Assembly (NCBI GenBank): GCA_023392615.1
Contig: JAEVYT010000030.1
Span: 682,001-746,000 of the forward strand
From: Bacillota bacterium
GTDB taxonomy: Bacteria > Bacillota > Clostridia > Lachnospirales > Lachnospiraceae
DNA length: 64,000 nt
Direction: 5' to 3'
The translations under genes and the position numbers were made by a program. Every line of letters starts with the position of its first letter. The first letter of the stretch is position 1. The notes under the pieces are model-generated. The model was given only the letters and a program-made list of their open reading frames with translations. It made no database searches and was not told the origin of the DNA. Of this stretch, positions 44,027 through 52,560 are shown in pieces.

Positions 44027-44914
44027 TTATGGTGATATCACTTCTATACTTCTCATCTTGTTTTCAATCATAACATCCGTAAAGTCTCCACCGCTTTCGC
44101 CGTCGATACACCAGGCAATTGGATTCTTGGAGGTTATTTTAATATTTGATGCTGTAATTAGATGAACGAGATTTTTATCAATCTTGTTCTGCATCAGTTT
44201 AGCGAATGTCATTCTTAGAATTGAAGTCTTCTTTGGATTTTCGATTAATATAACCTCAAACAAACCGTCGTCAAGATTAATCTTCTTAGGATCGAATTTG
44301 ATTAGTCCGGCCAAGCTAAGCGTATTAGTGATGGCTCCGAAGGCGAAGTTACCTTCAATGCGATGGCCGTCATATTCCATTGTTATCTCATAAGAATTAT
44401 TACGCCATATTCGTTTTATTCCTTCGATAAAGTAAGCAAATTTGCCAAGAACATTCTTCTTTTTTTGATCAGTAAGGTAGGCAACTTCAGTTAGGAATCC
44501 AAACGTAGCGGAATAAATGAAATTTGTATTCTGAAAATAACCAATATCAATCGATCGAACCTTACCGTTCGCAATAATCTCTGCTGCCTTATTTGCATCA
44601 GTAGGTATCTTAAGATTTTTAGCAAAATCATTTGTGGTACCAGCCGGAATATAACCAAATTTGGGACGTTCATCCACTGGCAACGACATTAATCCAATCA
44701 CTACCTCATTCAATGTTCCGTCACCGCCCATACATACGACCAAATCATATTGCGAGGCTAAGCTTTTTGTGATGTTTGTAGCATCTTTACGACATTTTGT
44801 AGAAACTACTGTAACATCCATCCCGTACTGCGAGAAGACCTTAACCACCTTATTAAAATTATATTGAGCCGCTTTACGTCCGGCTTTGGGATTTATTATC
44901 AACAAAGTATGCAT
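44027..44914 (-). CDS. DagK/YegS-type lipid kinase
   Basis: 295 residues. An N-terminal catalytic domain has INPKAGRK, the nucleotide motif CMGGDGTLNEV and PAGTTNDFAKNL; the C-terminal beta-sandwich has IDIGYFQN, DDGLFEVILI and AWCIDGESGG. It phosphorylates diacylglycerol or a related lipid, recycling lipids to phosphatidic acid. ATG 44914 follows GAGGAGGTTTGT. Single gene, ending in the hairpin at 43919-43964. Confidence 0.94.
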   Translation of the reverse strand: MHTLLIINPKAGRKAAQYNFNKVVKVFSQYGMDVTVVSTKCRKDATNITKSLASQYDLVVCMGGDGTLNEVVIGLMSLPVDERPKFGYIPAGTTNDFAKNLKIPTDANKAAEIIANGKVRSIDIGYFQNTNFIYSATFGFLTEVAYLTDQKKKNVLGKFAYFIEGIKRIWRNNSYEITMEYDGHRIEGNFAFGAITNTLSLAGLIKFDPKKINLDDGLFEVILIENPKKTSILRMTFAKLMQNKIDKNLVHLITASNIKITSKNPIAWCIDGESGGDFTDVMIENKMRSIEVISP

Positions 44915-45078
44915 ACAAACCTCCTCATGTAAATATGCGCTTGCTCATGTTTATAAATACTCCTAATTACATAATACCCCAAAATCATAATTTCGTATAG
45001 TTTTTATTTTAACAATAAATGTGTTAATTGGTAGAATATATGAGGAAGTTTGCAAATGTTTATCTTTTTAGTTTTCAT

Positions 45079-45825
45079 CTAATTTGTTACAGTATCTTTG
45101 CCTATCTTATTCATTATATCAAGTTTAAGCACCTCGATATAATAAAAGACCCCGTTTTTATCTTCCCCTTGTCTTAAGATTCCAATTACTTTAATCCAAT
45201 CCTTCACTGACTTTAACGCGGAGATATCATCTTGGGTATAAAATTCAAAGCTAACATAACCGCCATTACAATAAGGACAGGATGGACCATATCTTCCAAC
45301 AAATGTATAGGGTTTATAGTCTCCTATATAATACCCTTCAATTTCTACCGTTTTACCTTCGTATTTTTTGAAATTTGCATACCAATCATTAATTTGAGTC
45401 GCATACATTTTATCTCCTACAGTAATATCAACTTTCCCGCTAAAATTTTTCTTGTCTTGTTCGATATCGCATTGGTAGCCAACTCTTCCGGTTGAATCCG
45501 CTTTGCCAAAATTCTTATCTGACTTTGATTTCGATGTTGGAGTAGGGCTGTTTTTATCTTTAGAATCAAGGAATGCCTGTACACTCGCATCATCGGAAGC
45601 TGGAATCGGAGTAATCGTATTAATATCATTCCCATTATTGGATTGAGAAGTCGAGCTACTACTCTTATCTTTCATCCGGTTATTCAAGGCAGCACTTTGA
45701 GGGCGTGCGCAACCTGATAACCCAAGAGCAATCATTATGATACATATAATAGTGAATACTCTTCTTCGTTTCATTAACATTAAATCTTGTAACACATTAT
45801 TTTTTCTGGAATTATTCCTACACAT
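45079..45825 (-). CDS. Lipoprotein at the end of the zinc-type ABC operon
   Basis: 248 residues with a long basic start (MCRNNSRKNN...MKRRR), hydrophobic segment and lipobox LGLSGC. A Ser/Asn/Thr-rich linker precedes a soluble domain (about 125-240) reading EGKTVEIEGYY...YTFVGRYGPSCPYCNGGYVSFEF, which contains a CPYC pair and resembles the C-terminal part of DUF1980/YcgQ-like proteins that often accompany zinc-responsive transport genes. ATG 45825 follows GGGAGCGATGAT, directly after the permease stop. Probably a metal-related accessory protein. Confidence 0.75.
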   Translation of the reverse strand: MCRNNSRKNNVLQDLMLMKRRRVFTIICIIMIALGLSGCARPQSAALNNRMKDKSSSSTSQSNNGNDINTITPIPASDDASVQAFLDSKDKNSPTPTSKSKSDKNFGKADSTGRVGYQCDIEQDKKNFSGKVDITVGDKMYATQINDWYANFKKYEGKTVEIEGYYIGDYKPYTFVGRYGPSCPYCNGGYVSFEFYTQDDISALKSVKDWIKVIGILRQGEDKNGVFYYIEVLKLDIMNKIGKDTVTN

Positions 45826-45826
45826 A

Positions 45827-46645
45827 TCATCGCTCCCTAATCCTTTCTATCATGGCAAATACAAAGAATACAATCATATTTGCGATAACGATACTGGCAC
45901 CGGTTGGAGTGGAATAAATAAATGAAAAATAGATTCCTACGATGAAACACAAAATTGATATAATAGCAGAACTAAGGATTACGGTACGAAACTGTTTGCA
46001 TATTCGCATGGATGCCAAGGACGGGAAGATAATTAAGCTAGATATTAACAATGTACCCATCATGCGCATACCCAATACAACTGTAACGGAGGTAAGTAAT
46101 GCGATCAACATATTATAAAGGTTGCTTCTGGTTCCAGTGGCTTTTGTAAAAGTTTCATCGAAGGTGACCGCAAATATTTTGTTATAAAATATAACATATA
46201 ATATCAATACTATGATGGACAGAATGATGGATAATCTTACATCGGCTTGGCTCATAGCAAGGATACTACCAAACATATAATTGCATACATCGGTATTCAT
46301 ACCTGTGGTTAGTGAGATGGTCATAACACCAATTGCCAGAGAACCGCTACACAGTAAAGCTGTGGCAGCATCTCCTTTTAGCTTGCTGTTGTCTTTCATT
46401 CTAAGTAATAAAAATGCGGCAACTACACATACGGGTACAGCGATAACCAGTGGGGCAGCATTCATTGCGTAGGCTACTGCTAAAGCTGCAAATCCGACAT
46501 GGGATAATCCGTCTCCAATCATGGAGTAACGCTTAAGCACTAAACTTACTCCAAGTAAGGACGCACATAGGGAAACCAATATACCTACAGTCAATGCATT
46601 CACAAGGAATGGATAGGACAACATATGTAGAAATGTATTAATCAA
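45827..46645 (-). CDS. znuB: Metal (zinc-type) ABC transporter permease
   Basis: 272 residues, eight to nine helices of the ABC-3 family: GILVSLCASLLGVSLVLKRYSMIGDGLSHVGF, RMMGTLLISSLIIFPSLASM and TPTGASIVI. It forms the channel of the uptake system. I start at TTG 46645, eight bases after AGGAGG; the GTG at 46654 overlaps that site. It overlaps the ATPase gene by eight bases. Confidence 0.92.
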   Translation of the reverse strand: MINTFLHMLSYPFLVNALTVGILVSLCASLLGVSLVLKRYSMIGDGLSHVGFAALAVAYAMNAAPLVIAVPVCVVAAFLLLRMKDNSKLKGDAATALLCSGSLAIGVMTISLTTGMNTDVCNYMFGSILAMSQADVRLSIILSIIVLILYVIFYNKIFAVTFDETFTKATGTRSNLYNMLIALLTSVTVVLGMRMMGTLLISSLIIFPSLASMRICKQFRTVILSSAIISILCFIVGIYFSFIYSTPTGASIVIANMIVFFVFAMIERIRER

Positions 46646-47348
46646 TCTTGCCACCTCCTAGAAAATACGTTCCGATGTCACTATTCTCATACGCTTCTTT
46701 TGTGCCATAAAATATTTGTTTGTTGCTCAAATGCAGGATATGAGTTGCATATGGTAAAACCCCCTGGATATCATGGCTAACCATAATAATAGTTCGACGT
46801 TCTTCTTTGTTGATTCTTTCTATCAGGCGATAGAGATCTCCGGTCATAATCGGATCAAGACCTGAAACCGGTTCATCTAGGATTAATAATTCCTTGCTGG
46901 CACAGAGAGCTCTAGCCAGCAAAACTCTCTGTTGTTGTCCTCCGGATAATTCACGGTAGCATTTGTTCTTTAAATTCTCTATTCCTAAAAGCTTCATTTG
47001 AGATAATGCATTGTTCTTATCTGATTTTTTATAAAAAGGAAAGAACCCAAGATTATTCAAACAACCGGATAACACTATCTCATATACGCTTGCCGGGAAA
47101 TCTTTTTGTATAGCAGTCTGTTGAGGAAGATAACCAATTTGGTTTGATTTTAAATTATCGCCCATGATGATTTTGCCGCTTGTGGGCTTCTTAAGATCTA
47201 GAATTCCTTTTATCAATGTGCTTTTTCCTGCTCCGTTTTCACCCACGATACATAGATAATCGCCGTGTTCTACGCTAAAATTGATCTCTGCTAAAACTGT
47301 TTGCCCTTCATAAGAAAACGAAACCTTATCACATACAAATTGACTCAT
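46638..47348 (-). CDS. znuC: Metal (zinc-type) ABC transporter ATP-binding protein
   Basis: 236 residues. Walker A GENGAGKST, Q-loop GYLPQQ, signature LSGGQQQR, Walker B LLILDEP and H-loop VSHD. It powers uptake. ATG 47348 shares its first base with the end of the substrate-binding protein gene and follows AAGGAGGCGCTTAATTA. Confidence 0.94.
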   Translation of the reverse strand: MSQFVCDKVSFSYEGQTVLAEINFSVEHGDYLCIVGENGAGKSTLIKGILDLKKPTSGKIIMGDNLKSNQIGYLPQQTAIQKDFPASVYEIVLSGCLNNLGFFPFYKKSDKNNALSQMKLLGIENLKNKCYRELSGGQQQRVLLARALCASKELLILDEPVSGLDPIMTGDLYRLIERINKEERRTIIMVSHDIQGVLPYATHILHLSNKQIFYGTKEAYENSDIGTYFLGGGKID

Positions 47349-48316
47349 TAATTAAGCGCCTCCTTTAAAATCTTAACATTACGCTCCATTAAATCAAGAT
47401 AAGTGACACCTGCTTTGAAATCATCTTTTGTAACGTTATGAACAGCATTCAGTAGTTCTTTTTTTGCTCCGGTTGCTTTCGAAATCGAATCACACATTTG
47501 CTCATTTGATAATTCAATGTGGAAGATTACCGGTATTTTATCTTCTTTAACTTTGTCAATAAGGAAGGATACAGTGGCAGCACTAGGCTCCGTATCGGTG
47601 GAACATCCTGGGAATGCAGCATAGTATTTTAAACCATAAGCATCGACAAAGTACCGGAAGGGGAAACGATCGCCTACTATGATTTCTTTTCTATGGGAAT
47701 GATCTACAACGTATTTAATCTCCTGATCAAGCTTTGTTAATTTCTGAATAAAAGCATCTGAATTACTTTTATATACTTTAGAATGGGAGGAATCTATTTT
47801 ACATAATTGGTTTGTAATCTTTTTTACAATCAGAATCGCATTTTTGGGAGAGGTCCACACATGTTCATCCAACTCTGGATCAGCACCTTTTTCCTCATCT
47901 TCTTCTGCCTGCATTCCTTCTACACTTTCTTCCTCCACTGTTGTTACACAATCCATTAAGGTCATGATGTTCATCTTGTCCTTATTCGTGGATTTAAGAA
48001 TGCTGTTTACCCAGGCATCCGAATCACCACCTACGTATAGAAATAAGTTTGAATTATGAATTTTTATGATATCCTGAGGGGTGGGTTCGTAACTATGACT
48101 CTCCGCACCCGGAGGTAAAAGCATGGTAAGGTTAACTTGATCTCCGGCAATTTGACGAACAAAATCATAGATTGGGAATATCGTAGTAACTACATTTATT
48201 TTTTTACTTTGATTATTTGCTGTTGTGGTTTTTTCATCATTCTTATCGCATGCAACGAATAGAATCATCATTAATACACTAATGACAATCATGAGAATAC
48301 TTTTTTTGTTTTTCAT
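47348..48316 (-). CDS. znuA: Metal (zinc-type) ABC substrate-binding lipoprotein
   Basis: 322 residues, cluster A-I (ZnuA/TroA) binding protein. Lipobox FVACDK, first metal His in GAESHSYEPTP, second in DEHVWTSP, and TDTEPSAATVSFL for the later ligands. The third usual His position reads VGDRFPFRYF. The metal-collecting loop, normally His-rich in ZnuA, is acidic here (EEESVEGMQAEEDEEKGADPELDEH). Zinc is the likeliest substrate given the operon; manganese cannot be excluded. ATG 48316 follows GGAGGCCATAT. Confidence 0.92.
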   Translation of the reverse strand: MKNKKSILMIVISVLMMILFVACDKNDEKTTTANNQSKKINVVTTIFPIYDFVRQIAGDQVNLTMLLPPGAESHSYEPTPQDIIKIHNSNLFLYVGGDSDAWVNSILKSTNKDKMNIMTLMDCVTTVEEESVEGMQAEEDEEKGADPELDEHVWTSPKNAILIVKKITNQLCKIDSSHSKVYKSNSDAFIQKLTKLDQEIKYVVDHSHRKEIIVGDRFPFRYFVDAYGLKYYAAFPGCSTDTEPSAATVSFLIDKVKEDKIPVIFHIELSNEQMCDSISKATGAKKELLNAVHNVTKDDFKAGVTYLDLMERNVKILKEALN

Positions 48317-48360
48317 ATATGGCCTCCAATAATTAAGTTATAAAGATATCAAAAATAAAC

Positions 48361-48410
48361 GCTAATGTAAGGGTTCCACGTATATAAATATGGAGCGTGA
48401 TTACATTAGC
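48361..48410 (-). terminator. Hairpin between the small membrane protein gene and znuA
   Basis: GCTAATGTAA (48361-48370) pairs with TTACATTAGC (48401-48410), with inner CACG/CGTG pairing; GTTTATTTTTG follows on the minus strand. Probably a partial terminator that lowers or conditions read-through into znuA. Confidence 0.6.
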
Positions 48411-48440
48411 ATGCTAAAATTAAGTTGATTTTCGATAATT

Positions 48441-48740
48441 TTAATTATTTAGTCGAACCTTCATATTAACTGGGGTTATTAGAACAAGAAAAGAATGAAA
48501 AGATAATTGATAGAATATGATAAGTTCTATCATGAGAACGAATGATATGGTTAATAGAGCGGTTGATATATTCTGTACCAATGCTTCAGCAATATGAAGT
48601 TGCTCACAAACGGAGCAATTCTTGCCAGTACAGTTATGTTTAAGATGCGTGGAAATAAAACCTTCTGAAAGCATAAATGAAAGAAAGAGTATGATTACTA
48701 TTATGCAGGCGATTTTGGATCGAGTTGATTTCTTTGTCAT
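48441..48740 (-). CDS. Small membrane protein with an extracellular HxCxGxxCxxC motif
   Basis: 99 residues. Helix 1 (about 9-27), an outside loop HLKHNCTGKNCSVCEQLH with three cysteines and histidines suited to metal binding, helix 2 (about 55-85) and a basic end. Proteins of this pattern often sit beside zinc-uptake genes in Firmicutes. ATG 48740 follows AAAGGGTGAGTCACT. It is the first gene after the promoter and the palindrome at 48789-48807, so probably zinc-controlled with znuABC. Confidence 0.75.
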   Translation of the reverse strand: MTKKSTRSKIACIIVIILFLSFMLSEGFISTHLKHNCTGKNCSVCEQLHIAEALVQNISTALLTISFVLMIELIIFYQLSFHSFLVLITPVNMKVRLNN

Positions 48741-48788
48741 AGTGACTCACCCTTTCAGAAAAACAGCTTTGTGAATTCAAAAAGCACT

Positions 48789-48807
48789 ATTGCAAATGAT
48801 TTGCAAT
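48789..48807 (-). promoter_or_regulatory. Zur-type operator candidate (9-1-9 palindrome)
   Basis: ATTGCAAAT-G-ATTTGCAAT, a perfect palindrome four bases downstream of the -10 element (48811-48816), a position that would block transcription. It lies before a zinc-type uptake operon, so Zur (Fur family) is the likely ligand. Confidence 0.6.
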
Positions 48808-48810
48808 AGA

Positions 48811-48839
48811 ATTATAAGGGAATACTATGACAATGTCAA
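48811..48839 (-). promoter_or_regulatory. Promoter of the zinc-type uptake operon
   Basis: TTGACA (48839-48834), 17 bases, TATAAT (48816-48811): an exact consensus. Confidence 0.8.
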
Positions 48840-48879
48840 TATGCTTAACATACAACCTTACCATTTAATTAGGATTTAT

Positions 48880-50832
48880 TTATGAACACTCTAATATCTT
48901 ACTTAATATATTTAGCACTACTTTAGCCTGTTCGACCGTCTTACTGGATACTATAAGGTTTTCAGATAATAACATTTCAACCGGTATTCTTTGAATCGTT
49001 AACTCCTGGTTAACCCATTCCAGTGTTTCCTCTGTCATATAATTTGAATGAATGAGCAGTGATGTTAAGCTAGGTGTTAATTTCGTCTGTCTCTCATTTC
49101 GTTCCAATGCACTTATCGATTTATCCAATCCCTTAATTAAATTAGTTAAATCACTGTTTAGGGTGTGCTTATTCGTTAGCCAACTTAGCAGTGACTCTTG
49201 TTTAGGAATTTGTGATATTATATCATGATCAATTATTCCTGTGCCTTGAATAAATAGATTTGTTTGAAATGTTCCGCGGTAATAGGCTGCTTTGAATTCT
49301 TCCAATTCTTTTGAAGAAAGGTATCTGGACGGATCTAAATGTTCTGGGTTTGATAAGCCTTGTTCCCGCAGTTCTGTTTTACTGTGATCAATACGTTCAA
49401 GAATCCGGTTAACAAAGGACGGACTTGTTGCGACGACATGAACTTCACTACCGTATACTTTTTTTAGTTCCTCTAGAATACCTTCTCTCGAGAATTCGCT
49501 ACAAGCCACGACCAGCTTTCCATCTGCCCTATTACCTAATGGAACAGTCATCAATGCTTTTACTTTGTTCTTATCTAGCTTCTGTAAATCGACCTGATCG
49601 AGCTCTACCGGATTCCTTGTATCATAATAATCCAGTTTACTCTGTGCAGCCAAGGTGCTAAACAGTGTAGTTTCATCCACAAAACCCAGAGCAATCAAAC
49701 TTTCACCCAGACGATAGCCAATCTTGTTCTGATAATAAAGAGCCATTTCCAATTGTTGAGGCTGTATTAATCCCTGATTTAATAGAAGTCTACCCAGTTG
49801 TTGCTTCGAATTGTTTGGCGAATATCTTTGTTTTCCGTCAAATACATAGATCATATCTTCTGCCATGACATAATAACGAACCACTCTGGAATCATAGATT
49901 ACTCTCTTGTCCAAATCAATTGCAAGATCAACCAAGCCCTGTAGTGTGTGAATCTGAATGAAATATTGATTGGTTACCTCAACACTACCCTCGGTTATCC
50001 AATCCTTATATTTACGATGATCAAGCAGCAATTTTGGCTGTGTCTTGGATTTTATTCGATATAATATCAAGATGCAAATCAAGAGTATAATTAACATTAT
50101 AAACTGATATATGTGGTTATAAAAAATATTATAGATTGAGGTGTTGTTTGAAGTCTGAATTGTGTTTTTGTTTAAAGTGATATTACTAGACAAATCTTGG
50201 GATTTTGATACTGTAAAATTAATAGCCTGTAATGTGATGGGTAGTTCCTGAGTATATGATTTCTCAAACGGGTTATTTTGAATGCTGCCACTTAATTTGA
50301 TTTCAGTGAATATGATAAGCTGAAACTGGCTAGTTTGAAACTTAATCTCATCCGCCATGGCAAGTGCCTGATTGTATGCATCGGTAGGATCAAGATATAC
50401 CGTTTTTGCGGAATAAGATGGATGTTCTGAGGATAATTGAAAGGTTTCTTCGGATGTCTTATTTAATAAATATGACCAATAAGCCTCGGACTTGTCATTA
50501 ATTGCCCGAAGCATAACTTGAGAGGATATTGTTCCGTGAATCGAATTATTGCCTATATTGTTGGCAGATATCTTTGGAACGACAGGCATATAGGGATTAG
50601 AAGCATAAAAATATGCAAGCATCCCCTGTGGAAACACAGTTCCACCCGGCCATATCTTTAAGGGAGTTCTGGATATGATTTGATAATCATGGGAAACTTC
50701 AGCCGTTGTTAGGTTCACCTGTGGAGTATCATTGTTTTGTGTTACGTCGAGATAAGTAATGACCGCAACTGCAACCAATGCCAGTATTAAAATAACAATC
50801 ATTAAATTAATGAATGAATTTTTTAACTTCAT
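48880..50832 (-). CDS. DUF5305-like membrane protein with cytoplasmic MshEN (c-di-GMP-binding) module
   Basis: 650 residues. TM1 (about 9-29), an outside domain (about 36-235) resembling DUF5305, which is often found beside SipW-type peptidases (...TPLKIWPGGTVFPQGMLAYFYASNP), TM2 (about 240-260), then a 390-residue cytoplasmic part. Residues 345-368 and 374-397 form two 24-residue MshEN motifs separated by exactly five residues, the arrangement that binds cyclic di-GMP; the second starts RLGESLIALG, the first has Gln instead of Arg. A degenerate MshEN-like pair follows at about 590-640. ATG 50832 follows AAAGGTGAGAACT. Last gene of the operon. Confidence 0.85.
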   Translation of the reverse strand: MKLKNSFINLMIVILILALVAVAVITYLDVTQNNDTPQVNLTTAEVSHDYQIISRTPLKIWPGGTVFPQGMLAYFYASNPYMPVVPKISANNIGNNSIHGTISSQVMLRAINDKSEAYWSYLLNKTSEETFQLSSEHPSYSAKTVYLDPTDAYNQALAMADEIKFQTSQFQLIIFTEIKLSGSIQNNPFEKSYTQELPITLQAINFTVSKSQDLSSNITLNKNTIQTSNNTSIYNIFYNHIYQFIMLIILLICILILYRIKSKTQPKLLLDHRKYKDWITEGSVEVTNQYFIQIHTLQGLVDLAIDLDKRVIYDSRVVRYYVMAEDMIYVFDGKQRYSPNNSKQQLGRLLLNQGLIQPQQLEMALYYQNKIGYRLGESLIALGFVDETTLFSTLAAQSKLDYYDTRNPVELDQVDLQKLDKNKVKALMTVPLGNRADGKLVVACSEFSREGILEELKKVYGSEVHVVATSPSFVNRILERIDHSKTELREQGLSNPEHLDPSRYLSSKELEEFKAAYYRGTFQTNLFIQGTGIIDHDIISQIPKQESLLSWLTNKHTLNSDLTNLIKGLDKSISALERNERQTKLTPSLTSLLIHSNYMTEETLEWVNQELTIQRIPVEMLLSENLIVSSKTVEQAKVVLNILSKILECS

Positions 50833-50870
50833 AGTTCTCACCTTTACTTTCAAGGCTTAGTATGGCGCTT

Positions 50871-51404
50871 TTAGTAAGTTAAAATACGGCGAGGCGAGGA
50901 AGATGTGTCTTGAATTGAAAGGGAGTATGTTTTTGTGTTATCATAGGCGTTAATGGTAAATGAAGTTGATATAAAATCAAGCAGATTATTTGTTAAACTC
51001 ATTTGAACATCGATGGACTGACCCGGCATCAGTGATACGGCTAACTGCTGTGTTGAGGCTGTGTTGTTTCGAAATACACAGGAGGAAGAGCCGATTTTAA
51101 CACCGAGTTGATAGGTTTTAAAAATACTAAATACTTGCGAAGGGGTCATAATAACATTAATATTCATCACTTGATTTGAATTATTAGTAATGGAACCGAC
51201 CTTGCTATAATTGCTATTTAATTTAGTGTATTGGGAAGAATTAAAGCCCTCCAATTTCACCACTGCATTGGAATCGGCTGATACTACAGATGTAGCATTC
51301 CTAGATAAATTATTGATCGTTATCGCAGCACTCTTTGGCATAGCAATTAATCCGAATATTAAACTGATGGATAATAATATCAGTGGTAATTTTCTGCGTA
51401 TCAT
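50871..51404 (-). CDS. Exported small subunit of the SipW-associated operon
   Basis: 177 residues with a signal peptide (MIRRKLPLILLSISLIFGLIAMPKSAA). The mature part is beta-rich and Ser/Asn/Thr-rich (NATSVVSADSNAVVKLEGFN, then MTPSQVFSIFKTYQLGVKI and SLMPGQSIDVQMSLTN), resembling DUF1102/TasA-type secreted subunits. ATG 51404 overlaps the sipW stop by four bases. It is probably processed by the neighbouring signal peptidase and may be a minor subunit or cap of a surface fibre. No direct functional evidence. Confidence 0.7.
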   Translation of the reverse strand: MIRRKLPLILLSISLIFGLIAMPKSAAITINNLSRNATSVVSADSNAVVKLEGFNSSQYTKLNSNYSKVGSITNNSNQVMNINVIMTPSQVFSIFKTYQLGVKIGSSSCVFRNNTASTQQLAVSLMPGQSIDVQMSLTNNLLDFISTSFTINAYDNTKTYSLSIQDTSSSPRRILTY

Positions 51405-52501
51405 AGTCGTCTTCTCTCCTTTCCAATGATTTTTCCGCGAACGCGTCGGATACGACGGGTTGTAATCTTATCCTTTATGGCTTTTAAAGGAATCCATTCT
51501 TCAAAGCCTGGAATACGGTTCAATAATTTAAGTATCAGTTTTAATAATAATCCTCCGATTATGCCGGTTATCAGCATAGCAAGGGTAGGCCAAAGGCGAT
51601 GAAGATAGATAACCAATGTTCTAGGTAAAAATGCAGGATAATTATAAATCTGAATATAACCTTGATAGATACCGGTTTTTTGCACGGGTGGCACAGCAAT
51701 TATCACGGAACCTTTGGATTTTGGTGGTAAATATGTGGGTGAAGATTTTATACTTAATGGTGCAATCCCTGTTATAATAGGCCATATTGGTACTAATCCG
51801 TTATTTTGAATGTTCATAATTAGCTCGCCAGGATGATTTACTTCTACCTGATTTCCTAGGGTACCAGGATATTCACTGACTAAATATTTTACTTGGGATA
51901 CTCTTGATCCTATGAATATGGTAATAATAATGGATATCATTCCAAACCAGATAATAGATTGATACACCTGCTTTAATCGTAATCTATGCCTTGGCTTTCT
52001 TCGTCTTTTTGAGTTCTTGACAAAGAAAAGGGAAATGATGGATAGTGCCAAAAATAGAAGGGAGAGGTATTTTGCATTTGACCCTACCCCTTCTTTGATA
52101 CGGGATGGTATATTCCCCAGACCGGGAAGTAGAATGGGCTGGCCTTGATAGGTTACAACTTTTCCTACAATATGGTGTATTCTTACCTCGGGCTCACCAA
52201 TCATTTGATCTGGATAAGGAGAATTATCACCTTGAGTGATATAACCATTTTCACCAATCTGAATGATTCGATGAGTGACATATGATGCCTTTAAAACAAC
52301 TGGACGATACATGATGATATCGCCTATCTTTGGTTTGGAAATCGGCCATACGATAAAGCCATCATTTACTTTGATAAGAGGCTCCATACTATTTGAATAT
52401 ACATACGTTAAAATCGGAGCACCATTGGTGTAGGTGCTTGCCATTAGTATAAAAACAGCGATTACTAAACCCAATAATGCTCCGTTCATCAATTTCTTCA
52501 T
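51401..52501 (-). CDS. sipW: ER-type (SipW) signal peptidase I with Ig-like extension
   Basis: 366 residues, twice the usual size. The N-terminal half (1-150) is a Ser-His signal peptidase: TM1 about 5-22, Ser38 (YSNSMEP), His77 (YVTHRII) and Asp92 (TQGDNSPYPD); His in place of the bacterial Lys marks the ER/archaeal/SipW class. Two helices (about 140-160 and 178-195), an outside beta-rich domain (about 196-300, NHPGELIMNIQNNGLVPIWP), a last helix (about 305-325) and a basic cytoplasmic tail (TTRRIRRVRGK) follow. Such peptidases mature TasA-like fibre proteins. ATG 52501 follows AGGAGAATAAGTT. Confidence 0.9.
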   Translation of the reverse strand: MKKLMNGALLGLVIAVFILMASTYTNGAPILTYVYSNSMEPLIKVNDGFIVWPISKPKIGDIIMYRPVVLKASYVTHRIIQIGENGYITQGDNSPYPDQMIGEPEVRIHHIVGKVVTYQGQPILLPGLGNIPSRIKEGVGSNAKYLSLLFLALSIISLFFVKNSKRRRKPRHRLRLKQVYQSIIWFGMISIIITIFIGSRVSQVKYLVSEYPGTLGNQVEVNHPGELIMNIQNNGLVPIWPIITGIAPLSIKSSPTYLPPKSKGSVIIAVPPVQKTGIYQGYIQIYNYPAFLPRTLVIYLHRLWPTLAMLITGIIGGLLLKLILKLLNRIPGFEEWIPLKAIKDKITTRRIRRVRGKIIGKERRRL

Positions 52502-52560
52502 AACTTATTCTCCTAATAGTCAACCCAACTGAGGCGCTACGGAGAAATTACAATGGACAA

